From assembly GCA_003427395.1 (NCBI GenBank), contig BFEA01000248.1, positions 1,799,886-1,827,055 of the forward strand: a stretch of 27,170 bases of DNA. The letters are read 5' to 3'. Below the pieces are notes generated by a model. The model was not told the DNA's origin. It ran no database searches and worked only from the letters and a program-made list of their open reading frames with translations. The DNA is from Chara braunii (taxonomy: Eukaryota > Streptophyta > Charophyceae > Charales > Characeae). Shown piece after piece: positions 1 to 10,331 of the stretch (its first letter is position 1; the number at the start of each line of letters is the position of its first letter). The position numbers were made by a program, and so were the translations under genes.

Positions 1-34
1 CAGTAAGCTGAGCCTAGAGCTACCGGTAGCGGGA

Positions 35-390
35 TTTTTTTTTTTTCCGAAAAACACGTCCCCGTCAGTGCTAGTGGTGCTGATAAGAGCAGCCACCGCT
101 AACACCTGGGGGGGCTCCATCTATTGGTGGGGAGCGACACCTGCTGGAAACCGGGTCCAGCGTCCCTTACATGGACAGAATTCGAACCATATCATAAAAA
201 GGAGATGCGGAATATACCTGCCAGCATTGATTACCCTGGGGTGCAGGGGATTGACTGAGCAGAATGTTTTGGGGGGGGAACCTCTTCATCCTGAACCTGG
301 CGCCAGATACCTGCTGCTACACCCTAGTTCCTCCCATCCCCTCTCTGCCACAACCAACTTCATTGCCCCACCAGCTTCCCATTTATTCAT
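35..390 (-). other. LINE A 3' UTR and poly-A tail
   Basis: After the ORF2 stop the minus strand holds about 340 nt of non-coding sequence ending in 12 A (plus-strand T run 35-46). The distal part shares GGGACGCTGGACCC and GCTCCCCACCAATAGAT with the copy B 3' UTR near 26340-26390. This conserved 3' end probably serves as the recognition tail for the element's RT, as in other LINEs. No clear target-site duplication was found. Confidence 0.7.
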
Positions 391-1299
391 TCAACTGTAC
401 CAGTCCGCTCTATAGCTGTGCATTGCCCATTCAGTCCGCTCCATGTCCACCGTTACCAGCTGGTGAGAAGGGCACAGGTCAGGAAAATCTGTTGCAGGTC
501 TCAGCGGGATTTCCTGACCCACTGTAGTCCAATCCTTGAAGCAGATCCGGTAGTCTCTCCTGAACTCCTCCTGGTTGCACCCCTGGGCNGGCTTTCCATC
601 CCATCTAACACCTGCAATCCAGCCCCCCTTCNCACTGCCCAACCAGTCCCCAGAGAATTGATGAATTGCTCGTGTTATATCTTGTGCTGAGTGAAACAGG
701 TCGAGTCGGTTTTTAACCTTNTGCCACTGTACCATGAGTTCTTGCTGAATATATTGCTTTATTGTCTCTGTTACCTCTTCCCCTTCTATGTGGACACCCT
801 CAATGATATGTGTGCAGCGTTTTCTCCAGACGGCCCACATCACCGCCCTTCTCCCTAACCTGAACATGTTGTTTTCAAAAGCATTTTCAGTGGGGGAGGA
901 CCATGCTTCACATAGTATGGCCCTCCAATCCCATGGCCAGTTAGACTCTGTGGCCAATAGGCTCCAAATCCTGTCCCACCATTGCCACGTGAGAACTGCC
1001 CCTAGACACTGCATTAATATATGTTCTATGGTTTCCGGAATTCTGCGGGAGGGGAATGCAGTGTGGCACGATTTACACCATGGTAACACCTGCCCCTTTT
1101 GCTCCAGCTGTGTACGCTCTATCAGCCAATTATTCGTGGGCAGGCAGCGATGTTCAATCTGCCACTGCAGCGAGGCCATCTTCGCTGACCTAGACCTTGT
1201 GGCGGTGAACCATCGGATGGGGCGGAGTGTCTCCAATTCTACATTCAAGTGAGACCTCCACCGACCTTCACCTTTTCTTTTATGTTCACCTTTGGTCAT
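391..1299 (-). pseudogene. LINE A C-terminal zf-RVT zinc finger segment
   Basis: The longest open frame of copy A, 302 residues. It contains WCKSCHTAFPS....ETIEHILMQC, a C-X2-C-X14-H-X4-C arrangement (Cys75, Cys78, His93, Cys98), with WWDRIW after it. This is the zf-RVT finger found at the C-terminus of plant LINE RT proteins, thought to bind template RNA or DNA. It continues as RLGRRAVMWAVWRKRCTH, shared with copy B (IGRRAIIWAIWLRRCTY). Undetermined bases at 589, 632 and 721 leave unknown residues. The start shown is only where the frame opens. The true protein begins far upstream. Confidence 0.85.
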
Positions 1300-2266
1300 A
1301 CCAGCCGGTATGTGGCCTTCACCGTCAAAGTGTACAACTTCCGGTTCTCACCTGTTTTAGATTTTCGTGGAGGGGCCCACTGCCATTCATCGGGGTCGAA
1401 GGGGAGTTCTATCACGGGGGTCTCTGGCTGGTAAGCTACCCACACATCTTTTTCCCGCAGCACCCGGATCTTGTGCAGGTCCAAATTTCTACACCATCTC
1501 ATTGCCTCTGGGTTATATCGGGTGAGGATATTATCTTTGTCTATGTGGAAGAGGTTGACCAGCGTCTCATCTGTTCGCACCTCTACCACGTTGCCTACAC
1601 TTTCCGGGTCCCCCGGGGTGGCTACTCCCCTTCCGTTAATTGCGGTCCTCTGCGCAATATATGCACCCAGTCCAGGGGAGCCACAAAAATTAGCAGGTTT
1701 AGATTTTCCTGGACCTTGTGGCAGTGTTTTAGTACGGTCTTTAATTGTGGCGCTGTTTTTCAGTCCCCCTTTTCTGTGTCCCATATGTCCTTTATTTGGA
1801 TTATGCCTCTTTTTACCCAGCCGCTCCATGGGGTGTCCGAGCTACAATATACCCTGCAGTGTCTATCAGTAATCCTCCTGTTCCCGAAAGGGGCTGGCGT
1901 ATCACCTCCTCCCACCTTGTCGGCGAAGGCCTGTCAGGCAATGGGAGTTGGCGCCAAGCCTTCAAAACCCGAACCCAAAAATCGTCCCTGACCAAGTCTG
2001 AGCGGGGCTCTGTCTCGGGATGGGGCTCGGTCTGTTCGGGGGCGCCTTCGCACAGTCCAGAAACGGTCGTCCAACCAAATTAGTGGGTTAACCCCTTGCG
2101 GTGCTTGTGGGGCGAGACACGCTATCTGTTTCAGCGCCAAGGCATACCATGGAAGGCGGTGAGTGAAGAGCAATCTCCTTACCCATTGAACAGTTAGTGC
2201 TACAATTTGGGTATCTGGGTCCAGGATCCCTAGCCCCCCTTTATCTCTGGGATGGATTACCGATGC
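1300..2266 (-). pseudogene. LINE A connecting region between RT and zinc finger, several frames
   Basis: Three overlapping minus-strand frames carry pieces that match copy B in order: KGGLGILDPDTQ and VALTVQWVRRLL (about 2170-2250), RDDFWVRVLKAWRQLPLPDR with RWEEV (1900-1990), and RWCRNLDLHKIRVLREKDVW followed by FDPDEWQWAPPRK (1350-1530). The counterparts in B are at 24310-24380, 24550-24650 and 25060-25200. No known catalytic motif lies here. The role in the family is structural, linking RT to the nucleic-acid-binding finger. At least two frameshifts are needed to read through. Confidence 0.7.
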
Positions 2267-2620
2267 CTAGGCTACCCTGCTAATCACGTTCTGAAGCTCG
2301 CCGTTGCCTCTCCACAGCAGGGCCGTTAGTTGTTTCTTTAGTGATCTGACGACCTCCTTACTGAGGGCCCAGATTGCAGATTTATACCAAAGGGCCGTCA
2401 GCACTACACTGTTGATCGTCAACACCCTGCCTATAAGGGAGGTGTGTTGGTCTTTCCAGCGAGCCAGTTTCTCTAGGGCGGGCTTAAGGATCCATTCGTC
2501 ATTTGATGCGGGCTTTCCTAAAGCCGTCAACATAATTCCTAGCACTCTAACTGGGGCCGTTTCCGGAAGTCATTTCACTTGTGGCGACTCTGGGGGGCGC
2601 ACCCCTTGATGGTGGATCCA
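2267..2620 (-). pseudogene. LINE A RT thumb/connection fragment
   Basis: The frame includes VLGIMLTALGKPAS and then LEKLARWKDQHTSLIGR, TINSVVLTALWYKSAIWAL and LTALLWRG. This is the block after motif C in plant LINE RTs, where a WKD segment and a LW..... AIWAL segment are typical. Copy B has the same block at 23950-24300 (LKLDLWKDKHTSLFGR, VILASIWYKSAIWAL). It is joined to the palm fragment through WIHHQGV in a shifted frame. Confidence 0.8.
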
Positions 2621-3022
2621 TCATCCCAAGGTTTTGCTTCCGCAATTGACGGTCATGTCTGAGACCATTGTAAATTGGTCGAAGAGCCGCTTAATTTCTT
2701 CCATGTTTGTTGCAGTGGTGTCAATCACGAGGGTTAGGTCATCCGCGAACAACGAGCAAACAAGGATCGCGTCATCTGGGATGTTCGAGATCTGCAACTT
2801 CTTCAGGTCTTTGTTAGCGCGAAGGTTTGCTGCCAGCGCCTCCATTACTATTATAAAGAGGAAAGGGGTCAGAGAGTCCCCTAGGCGGACTGACCGTTGC
2901 AGCTGGAAGGATGGTGCAATTCTACCATTAACCTCGACACTCGTTGCAACATTTTTATGGAGTATACCAGTCCAGTGCCGGAAGTCTGGTCCGATGTTCA
3001 TTTTCTCCATACATTTGTCCAA
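2621..3022 (-). pseudogene. LINE A reverse transcriptase palm with FADD motif
   Basis: 133 residues continue the RT: MDKCMEKMNIGPDFRHW, then motif B as RSVRLGDSLTPFLF (family norm RQGDP), then SLFADDLTLVID. FADD (plus-strand 2738-2749) is the catalytic motif C, with the F-A-D-D form usual in plant L1 elements. The frame ends at a TGA at 2621-2623 where copy B has TGG (residues KTLGWWIHHQGV), a simple Trp-to-stop change. This whole FADD block is missing from copy B, so copy A is the only source of motif C in the window. Confidence 0.85.
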
Positions 3023-3056
3023 AAAAAGTCAATCCACATGGTCATACGTTTTTTTT

Positions 3057-3473
3057 TTAAAAGTCGATGAAGACTATGGTGACATTTCGCTTGTCTTGCC
3101 TTGTTAGTGTAAGAATCTCATTGACTAACAGGATATTATCCTGGATCATGCGTCCTTTGACAAACTCGGTCTGCGTCGGGTGAATAATGTCATCCAAGAC
3201 CGGAATTAGACGATTTGTCAGAGCTTTTGCAAGCATTTTGTAAACGACTGTGAGCAAAGTTATCGGGCGGTAATTCCTGATATCCATCTTGTCCCCTTTT
3301 TTACGTAACAAGGTCAGAACGCCTTGTCCTACCAACTCCCCCATCCGTCTTGTTTCCCACACCTGATGATAAAAATTCATAAGGTCCGAAGCCATCAAGG
3401 CCCAGAAAGCCTCCCAAAATTCTTTAGGAAACCCATTTATACCTGGCGTTTTCTCTTCATCCATCTGCATCAT
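3057..3473 (-). pseudogene. LINE A reverse transcriptase, fingers to motif A (broken)
   Basis: 138 residues match non-LTR RT: EEKTPGINGFPKEFW, then NYRPITLLTVVYKMLAKAL (the conserved finger block), HPTQTEFVKGRMIQDNILLVNE, and IVFIDF at the end. IDF is the start of RT motif A, whose Asp binds catalytic metal. Copy B reads on as IDFEKAYDHVD. Here the codon after IDF is TAA, in an A-rich run, and the YDHVD equivalent follows in another frame. Motif A is therefore truncated within its core. The copy cannot make a continuous RT. Confidence 0.85.
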
Positions 3474-3551
3474 CGTCGTTCAGATTTCCTCCTTGGATAG
3501 GGGGCGATCTAGGTCTGTTTTCTGCTGGCTCATCATGGTCTTCCCCAATGG

Positions 3552-3850
3552 TTACAAAATCTCCTCTATTTCCTTCTCCCTAACGTTCTTCTCCCGCTGG
3601 GTACACCTTGAGGTGAACAAGTCTTTAAAAAAGGATCTAGCTATCTGCGTGCAGTGGGGGGAGGAGGTGACAATGTCCCGGTGTCCAGACCGCGGGTCGT
3701 ATAGTGCTTCTATGGTTGTTCTGCGTGAACGGACTCGGGCTATACTAAAGAATTTTTTATCCATTGTTCCTTCTGTTTGGAATTTCGTAAGTCTTGCTCT
3801 TATGCGTGTACCCTCCCACCTTTGTGTGGCAAAGGACTGGAGTTGTTGTT
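3552..3850 (-). pseudogene. LINE A ORF2 fragment: segment between endonuclease and RT
   Basis: The minus-strand frame reads a basic stretch followed by TEGTMDKKFFSIARVRSR and FFKDLFTSR. Copy B has the matching TEGVMDARFFVMAKARTGR and FFKDLF at 22980-23140. In plant L1 elements this segment lies between endonuclease and RT fingers. Upstream (above about 3850) the frame no longer matches copy B. The frame ends at a stop near 3552, and the RT continues in another frame below 3473. It is a decayed fragment, not a stand-alone gene. Confidence 0.6.
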
Positions 3851-4030
3851 GCAGCCTTTGTGCCTCGGACTCCTCGTTGCAATTTTTGATGGATTTCCAT
3901 CTCCTGTTGGTGTTTGCTCCCTATCTTGTCGTTTCCCGCGGTGGAAAATTCGAAATTTCCTTCGCGCGCTTACTGGACCATGTCCCCTCTTGGCGAGGCT
4001 TTCTTTTAGAAGCAACTTGGGATTCGAACT

Positions 4031-4277
4031 AAAGGGTTCCTTCGGCAATTTCAAACAACCGTATCGATAGCAATTCCTAGGCCTTATTCATTCCTCAAAA
4101 ACCTAGATGCGTCGTTCGGGTGCCTCAGGCATGCTTTATTCTGGCCTCTGCTTTCTCGTTCTGTGTTTTAATCGTTCAAGGGTTCGATCCAACCCGACAA
4201 CTGTTGTTTGTCGTTTTCAGGCCTTATAGGCTTTTAGCAGAAGGGTCAGAAAAACAGTAGTGTAAACGTCAATCGTC
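4031..4277. other. unassigned spacer upstream of LINE A
   Basis: No coding or RNA match is seen. A motif GGGTTCGATCC near 4175-4185 resembles a Pol III B box, but no tRNA fold or A box was found around it. Confidence 0.3.
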
Positions 4278-4541
4278 AAAACAAAAAAAAGGGGGATAAA
4301 GGGGGAAAAAAGAAAAAAGAAAAAGAGGAGAAAGAAAAAAGGAAAAGAAGGACGAAAAAGAAAAGGAAGAAAGGGAAAGAAAAGAAAAAAAAAAAGAAAA
4401 AAAGAAAAAAAGAAAAAAGAAAAAGAAAAAAGAAAAAAGAAAAAAGAAAAAAGAAAAAGAAAAAAGAAAAAAGAAAAAAGAAAAAGAAAAAAAAGAAGAA
4501 AAAAAAAAAGAAGAAAAGAAGAAAAGAAAAAAGAAAAGAAG
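4278..4541. repeat. polypurine (AAAAAG)-type tract
   Basis: About 260 nt of almost pure A and G on the plus strand, with units such as AAAAAG, AAAAGA and AAGAAG. From about 4297 there is only an occasional pyrimidine. It is followed by the short palindrome TTCGATCGAA. There is no coding potential. Confidence 0.9.
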
Positions 4542-4729
4542 AACTCGATCTTCGATCGAATCGTTATGAGAGAAACGCTGTCGTAGGCGTGAGTTCGAGC
4601 ATGGGTGTAGAAGGACTCATGTACTCATGCTGCAGGTTTCTCGCCGTGTTTCTCCTGGAGATTCCTCCGAGTCCTCCTGTAGGGGGCTTCTCCATTTCTT
4701 TTTATCGTTTTTTCTCGCCCTCATGTTTC

Positions 4730-4732
<3 letters not shown>

Positions 4733-4786
<54 letters not shown>
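4733..4786. repeat. (GT)n microsatellite
   Basis: About 27 perfect GT units. Open frames running through it on both strands (Cys-Val and Thr-His repeats) are artefacts of the repeat. Confidence 0.97.
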
Positions 4787-6359
<1,573 letters not shown>

Positions 6360-6415
6360 AATTGCCAAATTGGACCATTTCCCGATTTATGTGTGTCATC
6401 CTTGTGCAGGTGCCG

Positions 6416-6446
<31 letters not shown>

Positions 6447-6464
6447 ACGGCTGTCTCGAAGGAC
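6360..6464 (-). ncRNA. U6: U6 spliceosomal snRNA-like gene, copy 1
   Basis: The minus strand matches plant-type U6 across its length. There is a short 5' stem-loop (GTCCTTCGAGAC), then AAAATTGGAACGATACAGAG with the ACAGAGA box that pairs with the 5' splice site. The AGC catalytic triad follows (GATTAGCACGG), then CAAGGATGACAC, and the 3' block AAATCGGGAAATGGTCC ends in a T5 run suited to Pol III termination. Several substitutions lie outside the catalytic boxes (for example in the U4-pairing region). Upstream on the minus strand there is an AT-rich stretch, but I see no clear plant upstream sequence element and no well-spaced TATA box. It may be a diverged functional copy or a recent pseudogene. 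Two more worn copies lie within 900 bp in the same orientation. Confidence 0.65.
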
Positions 6465-7003
6465 ATCCCGTTTCTTTTTTATTTCTTTTTCAGAATCAAT
6501 ATCAGCTCCGTTCCATTCCTTTGTCTAGGGGATAAAGTTTTGATGTTCAAGCATTTCTTCACTCAGCCCATCTAGCTGGATGCTACACACATGAAACTGT
6601 AAGCAAAAAGACAGAACATGAGTTTGAATCCTGATGAAATCAGATCAATGCACTAATTTTAGGGGCTAACCCCCTCTTTTCAAAGAGAGGTAACCCCTTC
6701 TTTCCCATTATCTTTTACATCTTCTTGTCATTTCACCTCTCCCAGACTACTACCGTCTTCACCCGAAGAGAACGCCTGGTCATTATGGCGATATCTAGTC
6801 TGAAAGTTGCACCAAATACAGTCATAATGATCACGCATTTTATTCGGGGGAAGAAGGTAGTACCAACTTATCCAAAGCAGTTCACATGGACATCATGGAT
6901 GCACTGAATTTGGTAGATGTCATGTCACATACACTTCTAAGTCCCGTGCATTCTGCATGCTGGAAGATGGTAACAGTCCCTTTCCTCCCCCGCCAAACTT
7001 TCA
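6465..7003. other. unassigned spacer between U6-like copies
   Basis: No coding match. A small inverted repeat (GGGGCTAACC ... GGTAACCCC, 6661-6696) with a CCTCTTT/AAGAGAGG core is visible. Confidence 0.3.
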
Positions 7004-7070
7004 ACCATTTCTCGATGTTTGCATGTCATCCTTAAACAATTCTAACTGTTTAATGGATGTCCCTAGGGAC
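7004..7070 (-). pseudogene. U6 snRNA pseudogene, copy 2, internal deletion
   Basis: On the minus strand a perfect U6-like 5' hairpin (GTCCCTAGGGAC) and ATCCATTAAA are followed, after only about 17 nt, by AAGGATGACATGCAAACATC and GAGAAATGGT, the 3' half of U6. The central part with the ACAGAGA box and the AGC triad is missing, so the copy is 67 nt instead of about 100. It cannot act in splicing. Confidence 0.75.
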
Positions 7071-7167
7071 ATGGTAGCAGACCTCATAACTGCAAGGAAC
7101 ACACAAGATGAGAGGTGCACATACTTTCTTATTCCTTTGATTTATGTAACTTGGACCATTTTTAACA

Positions 7168-7268
7168 TAATTTGGACCATTTCTCAGTTTGCGGATGTCG
7201 TCCTTGTCAAGCAAGGGCCATGTTAACCTTCTCGGTACTGTTCCGACTTTAACGGACATCTCGGAGTA
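7168..7268 (-). pseudogene. U6 snRNA pseudogene, copy 3, full length but diverged
   Basis: The minus strand reads GTCCGTTAAAGTCGGAACAG, then a degenerate CCGAGAAGG where ACAGAGA should be, TTAACATGGCCC (AGC triad changed to AAC), an insertion-bearing CTTGACAAGGACGACAT, and AAACTGAGAAATGGTCC. Layout and length fit U6, but both catalytic motifs are altered. GGACCATTT occurs twice at its 3' side (7153-7162 and 7174-7182), suggesting a small duplication of the tail. Confidence 0.7.
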
Positions 7269-7454
7269 CAGATGTCTACATACGTACCCAAGATAGCAGC
7301 ACATAATTGCAATGCCCCAGATTGTACTGTCAGAGGTCCATTGCTTCATCCCGACAGCCATATTGTCCTACAATTACAAATGGGAAAGAACCTGTCATGG
7401 AGGAAAAGAAAGCAGGGCATGAACATGCGGACGAGGCAAGTGCGAATGAACTAA

Positions 7455-7643
7455 GTGGCCAAAGAAATTGGAAAGGACTTCAAATTGGAGACTACCAACT
7501 TCACCCCAATGGAACGCCAGCTCACAAAAGCTGTATTTGGAGGAACTTCCAGTCTAGGTACAGGGATAATGATCGAGCGTTGTATTTGGGAGAAGACGGT
7601 AGACATTATGCGAGGTCGACACCATGATACAATCAAGAAATGA
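7455..7643 (+). CDS. small open frame of unknown origin
   Basis: 62 residues containing EIGKDFKLETTNFTPMERQ, GGTSSLGTG and IWEKTVDIM. The composition looks protein-like rather than repeat-derived, and there is no low-complexity bias. I recognise no family. There is no clear splice signal or neighbour gene. It could be an exon remnant or a chance frame. Confidence 0.2.
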   Translation: MAKEIGKDFKLETTNFTPMERQLTKAVFGGTSSLGTGIMIERCIWEKTVDIMRGRHHDTIKK

Positions 7644-8271
7644 GAAGCTCGATGCCCAACACAGAAAGCCATGCTATCACAAGGAGGGGGGGAAGCCTTA
7701 GAAACTGTTAAAGAAGCAAGCTGCACAGACCAACACCACAATAAGTCCGGCACAACCAATTACAAAAGCTAAATGATTTAAAATCATAAATAAAATAAAG
7801 GAGAGGTAAAAAAAGAGGTTCCAACACACAGCAACAGAGTCATTCAACAGATGGCCTTTGTCGTCGTTATTCTCTCCTGCCATGTCCACTGTATGTTTAG
7901 GCTGGTTCTCTTTTTCTTAAACAGGAGAAAAAACAGTGCTGACCCAAATCAACACTGACCCATTGAACCATACGGTCTTTGACATAACTGTATTCTGAAT
8001 TTGCGTATCATCATGCCCACTCCATATTCGTATCCACTGCTACACTGCATTATTTATGTCAGATTTCCATGCAACCCCTCTGTTGCTCTATTGCTGCAGT
8101 CAACCTTGCAGCTCTTTACGACTTTGCAACTTTGCACTGGTCAGTGGTCATACCAAAGAGAGTGGATAATAGTCTGGATTCCACAGCCCATCCTAGAATG
8201 GAAGAAGCAGCTGTCTGATTTGGGAAAAAAATAGAGTAGGGGAGCAGGGAGGAGGGGAGGGGAAGCGGTGT
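7644..8271. other. unassigned spacer
   Basis: No gene or RNA motif was found in this AT-rich stretch. Confidence 0.3.
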
Positions 8272-8495
8272 TAGTGCTGGTGCTCACGTTCCTGTTCCTG
8301 TTCCTCTTCGTGTTCGAGTTCATGTTCGAGTTTGTGTTCATGTTTGTGTTCGTGTTCGTGTTCATGTTCGTGTTCGTGTTCGTGTTCGTTTTTGTGTTCG
8401 TGTCAGGTGTTCGTATTGGTGTTTCTGTTGCTGCTGTTGTTGTTGCTGTTGCTGTTGCTGTTGCTCCTGTTCCTGTTCGTGTCCAAGTTCGTGTC

Positions 8496-8538
<43 letters not shown>

Positions 8539-8672
8539 ATGCTCGTGTTCGTGTTCGTGTTTGTGTTTGTGTTTGTGTTCGTGTTCGTGTTCATGTTTGT
8601 GTTTGTGTTTGTGTTCGTGTTCGTGTTCGCGTTCGCGTTCATGTTTGTGTCCGTGTCAAGTGTTCGTATTGG

Positions 8673-8720
<48 letters not shown>

Positions 8721-8888
8721 CGTTGCCGTTGCTGTTGCTGTTGCTGTTCCCACTGGTGTTGGTGTGGGTGTGGGTGTGGGTGTGGGTGTGGGTGTGGGTG
8801 TGGGTGTGGGTGTGGGTGTGGGTGTGGGTGTGGGTGTGGGTGTGGGTGTGGGTGTGGGTCTTGGTCTTGGTCTTGGTCTTGGTCTTGG
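8272..8888. repeat. hexanucleotide satellite with higher-order organisation
   Basis: About 615 nt in which nearly all plus-strand bases are G, T or C, built from related hexamers. GTTCGT-type units (8280-8400 and 8490-8650) alternate with GCTGTT-type units (8420-8465 and 8675-8745), then GGGTGT (8757-8859, about 16 units) and TTGGTC (8855-8886). A linker reading GTGTTCGTATTGGTGTT occurs at about 8407 and again at about 8660, so the first two arrays are repeated as a 252-bp higher-order unit. Long open frames on both strands (Val-Phe, Cys-Ser, Pro-Thr, Asn-Thr repeats) follow from the 6-nt period and are not genes. Confidence 0.9.
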
Positions 8889-9164
8889 AGGGGAAGATGT
8901 AGGCTTATGGCAATAACCACATCCCATTATAGGGGACACCACCCAGGATAATGTTTTAGGGCAAAAAAGCTTGATATCAAGAACCATGATGCAAGCAGCC
9001 GTCTACATTCTGAACTCCATTTTTGTGTGAACTCAGACCAAATCTAAGAATGGAATGTATGGACGAATTGTTCTTTGCATTTCCCCAACCTCCTTTATGC
9101 CAAGGTTGACCACTCTCAATTTAATGCGTTTAATTGACCATGCTCGTTTGAATACATTCCACCC

Positions 9165-9211
<47 letters not shown>
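9165..9211. repeat. (CA)n microsatellite
   Basis: About 22 CA units. It is followed directly by the repeat block shared with 15602-15675. Confidence 0.95.
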
Positions 9212-9218
9212 CTAAACA

Positions 9219-9300
9219 CATTGTTCTATGGATGGTTTATGATGATTTGTGGATGGAATGGGAGAGTATTCAGGGGGTTTTAGAAAACACATATTCCGGC
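9219..9300 (+). repeat. dispersed repeat copy 1, beside (CA)n
   Basis: TGTTCTATGGATGGTTTATG and GATGATTTGTGGATGGAATG match 15606-15675 with few changes. Here the CA array is on the left, while at 15.6 kb it is on the right. The family is unknown. Confidence 0.7.
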
Positions 9301-9711
9301 CTTGCTAGCTCTCTGTTCTTGCAGATTTGAGCGGTTAGGATCGGGCTTGTACTAGCGAGCTATTCTTTTTTTGTTGTTGCATACGTCTTGTTGTTTTGTT
9401 TATTATACATGGCCTAATTCTTTGCCCTTTGAATGGGTTCACGCTGCAAGCTTTCCCAGTCCCGGTTCCAGGGTCCTGAATTGTCCCAGTTCCAGGCCCC
9501 GATAGATTAGAGTCTTCGGGCCTGTAGGATCAGGCATCGCAGGCCGGGAGGATACAGTACCTTACAGTACCTGTAGGAGCACGTCAAGTCCCCAGAAGTC
9601 CAATTTTGCAGCAGCCTCACAAGAAAGTCGGGAACTTTCCCAAAATAGCAATTTGGCAAGGCAGAGGCCGAAGGAGGCCGGTACCGATTGACGCAGGCAC
9701 AAGCAGCCCAC
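9301..9711. other. unassigned flank left of the LTR element
   Basis: No gene seen. It contains a C/G-rich stretch with repeated TCCCAGT..CC..GTTCCAG motifs (9455-9500). No target-site duplication partner for the 15034 end was identified. Confidence 0.3.
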
Positions 9712-9970
9712 TGCAACTATATATATTGGGCTACAGTGTCGGAAGGCAGTCAGTTATTCATTTTGCAAAATGGCCCCGGCTGCTACAGGCGACCATAGCC
9801 AGGCGAGACGGAGGAAGACCATCGCCGGCCATAGCCGCCCAAGCCTGGCAAGGCACGCCGGAGAGGCATTCAGGGTAGATCTAGGACATTGAGGTATGAG
9901 GAACAGTAGCAGAGAGCATCGAGGGATGAATAGTGCAACTAGCAGGAGAGAGAGAGAGAGAGAGAGAGAG

Positions 9971-10005
9971 CTGTCTCTTATACACATCTAGATGTGTATA
10001 AGAGA
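9971..10005. other. Nextera mate-pair junction adapter left in the assembly
   Basis: CTGTCTCTTATACACATCT is the 19-nt Tn5 mosaic end, followed by 16 of the 19 nt of its reverse complement and then N. The head-to-head mosaic ends are the circularisation junction of mate-pair libraries, not genomic DNA. Confidence 0.97.
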
Positions 10006-10051
10006 NNNNNNNNNNNNNNNNNNNNNNNNNNNNNNNNNNNNNNNNNNNNNN
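10006..10051. other. assembly gap (46 N)
   Basis: A run of N between two GA-repeat ends. The order of LTR blocks on both sides agrees with the 3' LTR, so the scaffold join is supported. Confidence 0.99.
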
Positions 10052-10101
<50 letters not shown>

Positions 10102-10319
10102 CGCGATCGGAAGAGGAGAAGTCGGGTACTTACCGGTGATGTGTTGCTGCAGTCCAGACCGCCCAGTGCCGAACTTTTTCAATTGTATATTATTGTCATT
10201 TGAGTGGAACTTCGAGTTGGCACTGTTCATGGCCATCACTTAAGCTTGTGTGAGCTTTATCTGAATGCTCTCAATTTGCATGATGTATTTTGAGTTGAAT
10301 CTTGCAAGGTTCATTGCAC

Positions 10320-10331
10320 TGGTATCGGATC
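10320..10331 (+). promoter_or_regulatory. primer-binding site (initiator-Met tRNA type)
   Basis: TGGTATCGGATC lies one base after the 5' LTR end. It differs at two of 12 positions from TGGTATCAGAGC, the common plant primer-binding site complementary to the 3' end of initiator tRNA-Met. Its placement right after ...TTGCA supports the LTR boundary. Confidence 0.65.

Larger units (their letters stand above)
35..4030 (-). mobile_element. L1-type LINE retrotransposon, copy A, 5'-truncated and degenerate
   Basis: Reading the minus strand from about 4030 down to 35, ordered fragments of one LINE ORF2 appear: linker, RT fingers, palm with FADD, thumb, a connecting domain and a C-terminal CCHC zinc finger, then a 3' UTR and a 12-nt poly-A (plus-strand T run 35-46). 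Every fragment has a counterpart in the same order in copy B (21614-26478), and the 3' UTRs also align near their ends. No endonuclease domain is seen, and similarity to copy B stops around 3830-3870, so the element is probably 5'-truncated. The 5' limit near 4030 is approximate. Frameshifts and stops break the frame at least six times. Single undetermined bases lie at 589, 632 and 721. The clade (plant-type L1) is inferred from FADD plus the zf-RVT finger. Confidence 0.85.
9712..10318 (+). repeat. 5' LTR (contains adapter and assembly gap)
   Basis: It starts TGCAACTATATATATTGGG and ends TTCATTGCA. It aligns with 14505-15034 over blocks such as CATAGCCGCCCAAGC, GAGCATCGAGGGATGAA, AGAAGTCGGGTACTTACCGG and GAACTTTTTCAATTGTATAT. 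A GA microsatellite in the middle (9945-9970, 10052-10096) holds adapter sequence and 46 N. The 3' LTR has only a short purine tract there. The TATATATAT near the left edge could be a TATA element. Confidence 0.75.

Noticed and set aside
170-195. GGTTCGAATTC on the minus strand as a tRNA T-loop
   Set aside because: It lies in the LINE A 3' UTR, no cloverleaf forms, and copy B lacks it.
3900-4054. Endonuclease domain of LINE A
   Set aside because: No LNVNGL, QETH, GDFN, SRID or SDH motif is present, and the frames do not match copy B.
6633-6650. CTGATGAAATCAG as a hammerhead trace
   Set aside because: Only a short palindrome, with no other core element.
8268-8987. Long open frames on both strands in the hexamer satellite
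   Set aside because: A 6-nt period keeps all frames open, and the peptides are two-residue repeats. Not genes.
9971-10005. Adapter palindrome as a natural inverted repeat or transposon end
   Set aside because: It is exactly the Tn5 mosaic-end junction of mate-pair libraries, so it is a library artefact.
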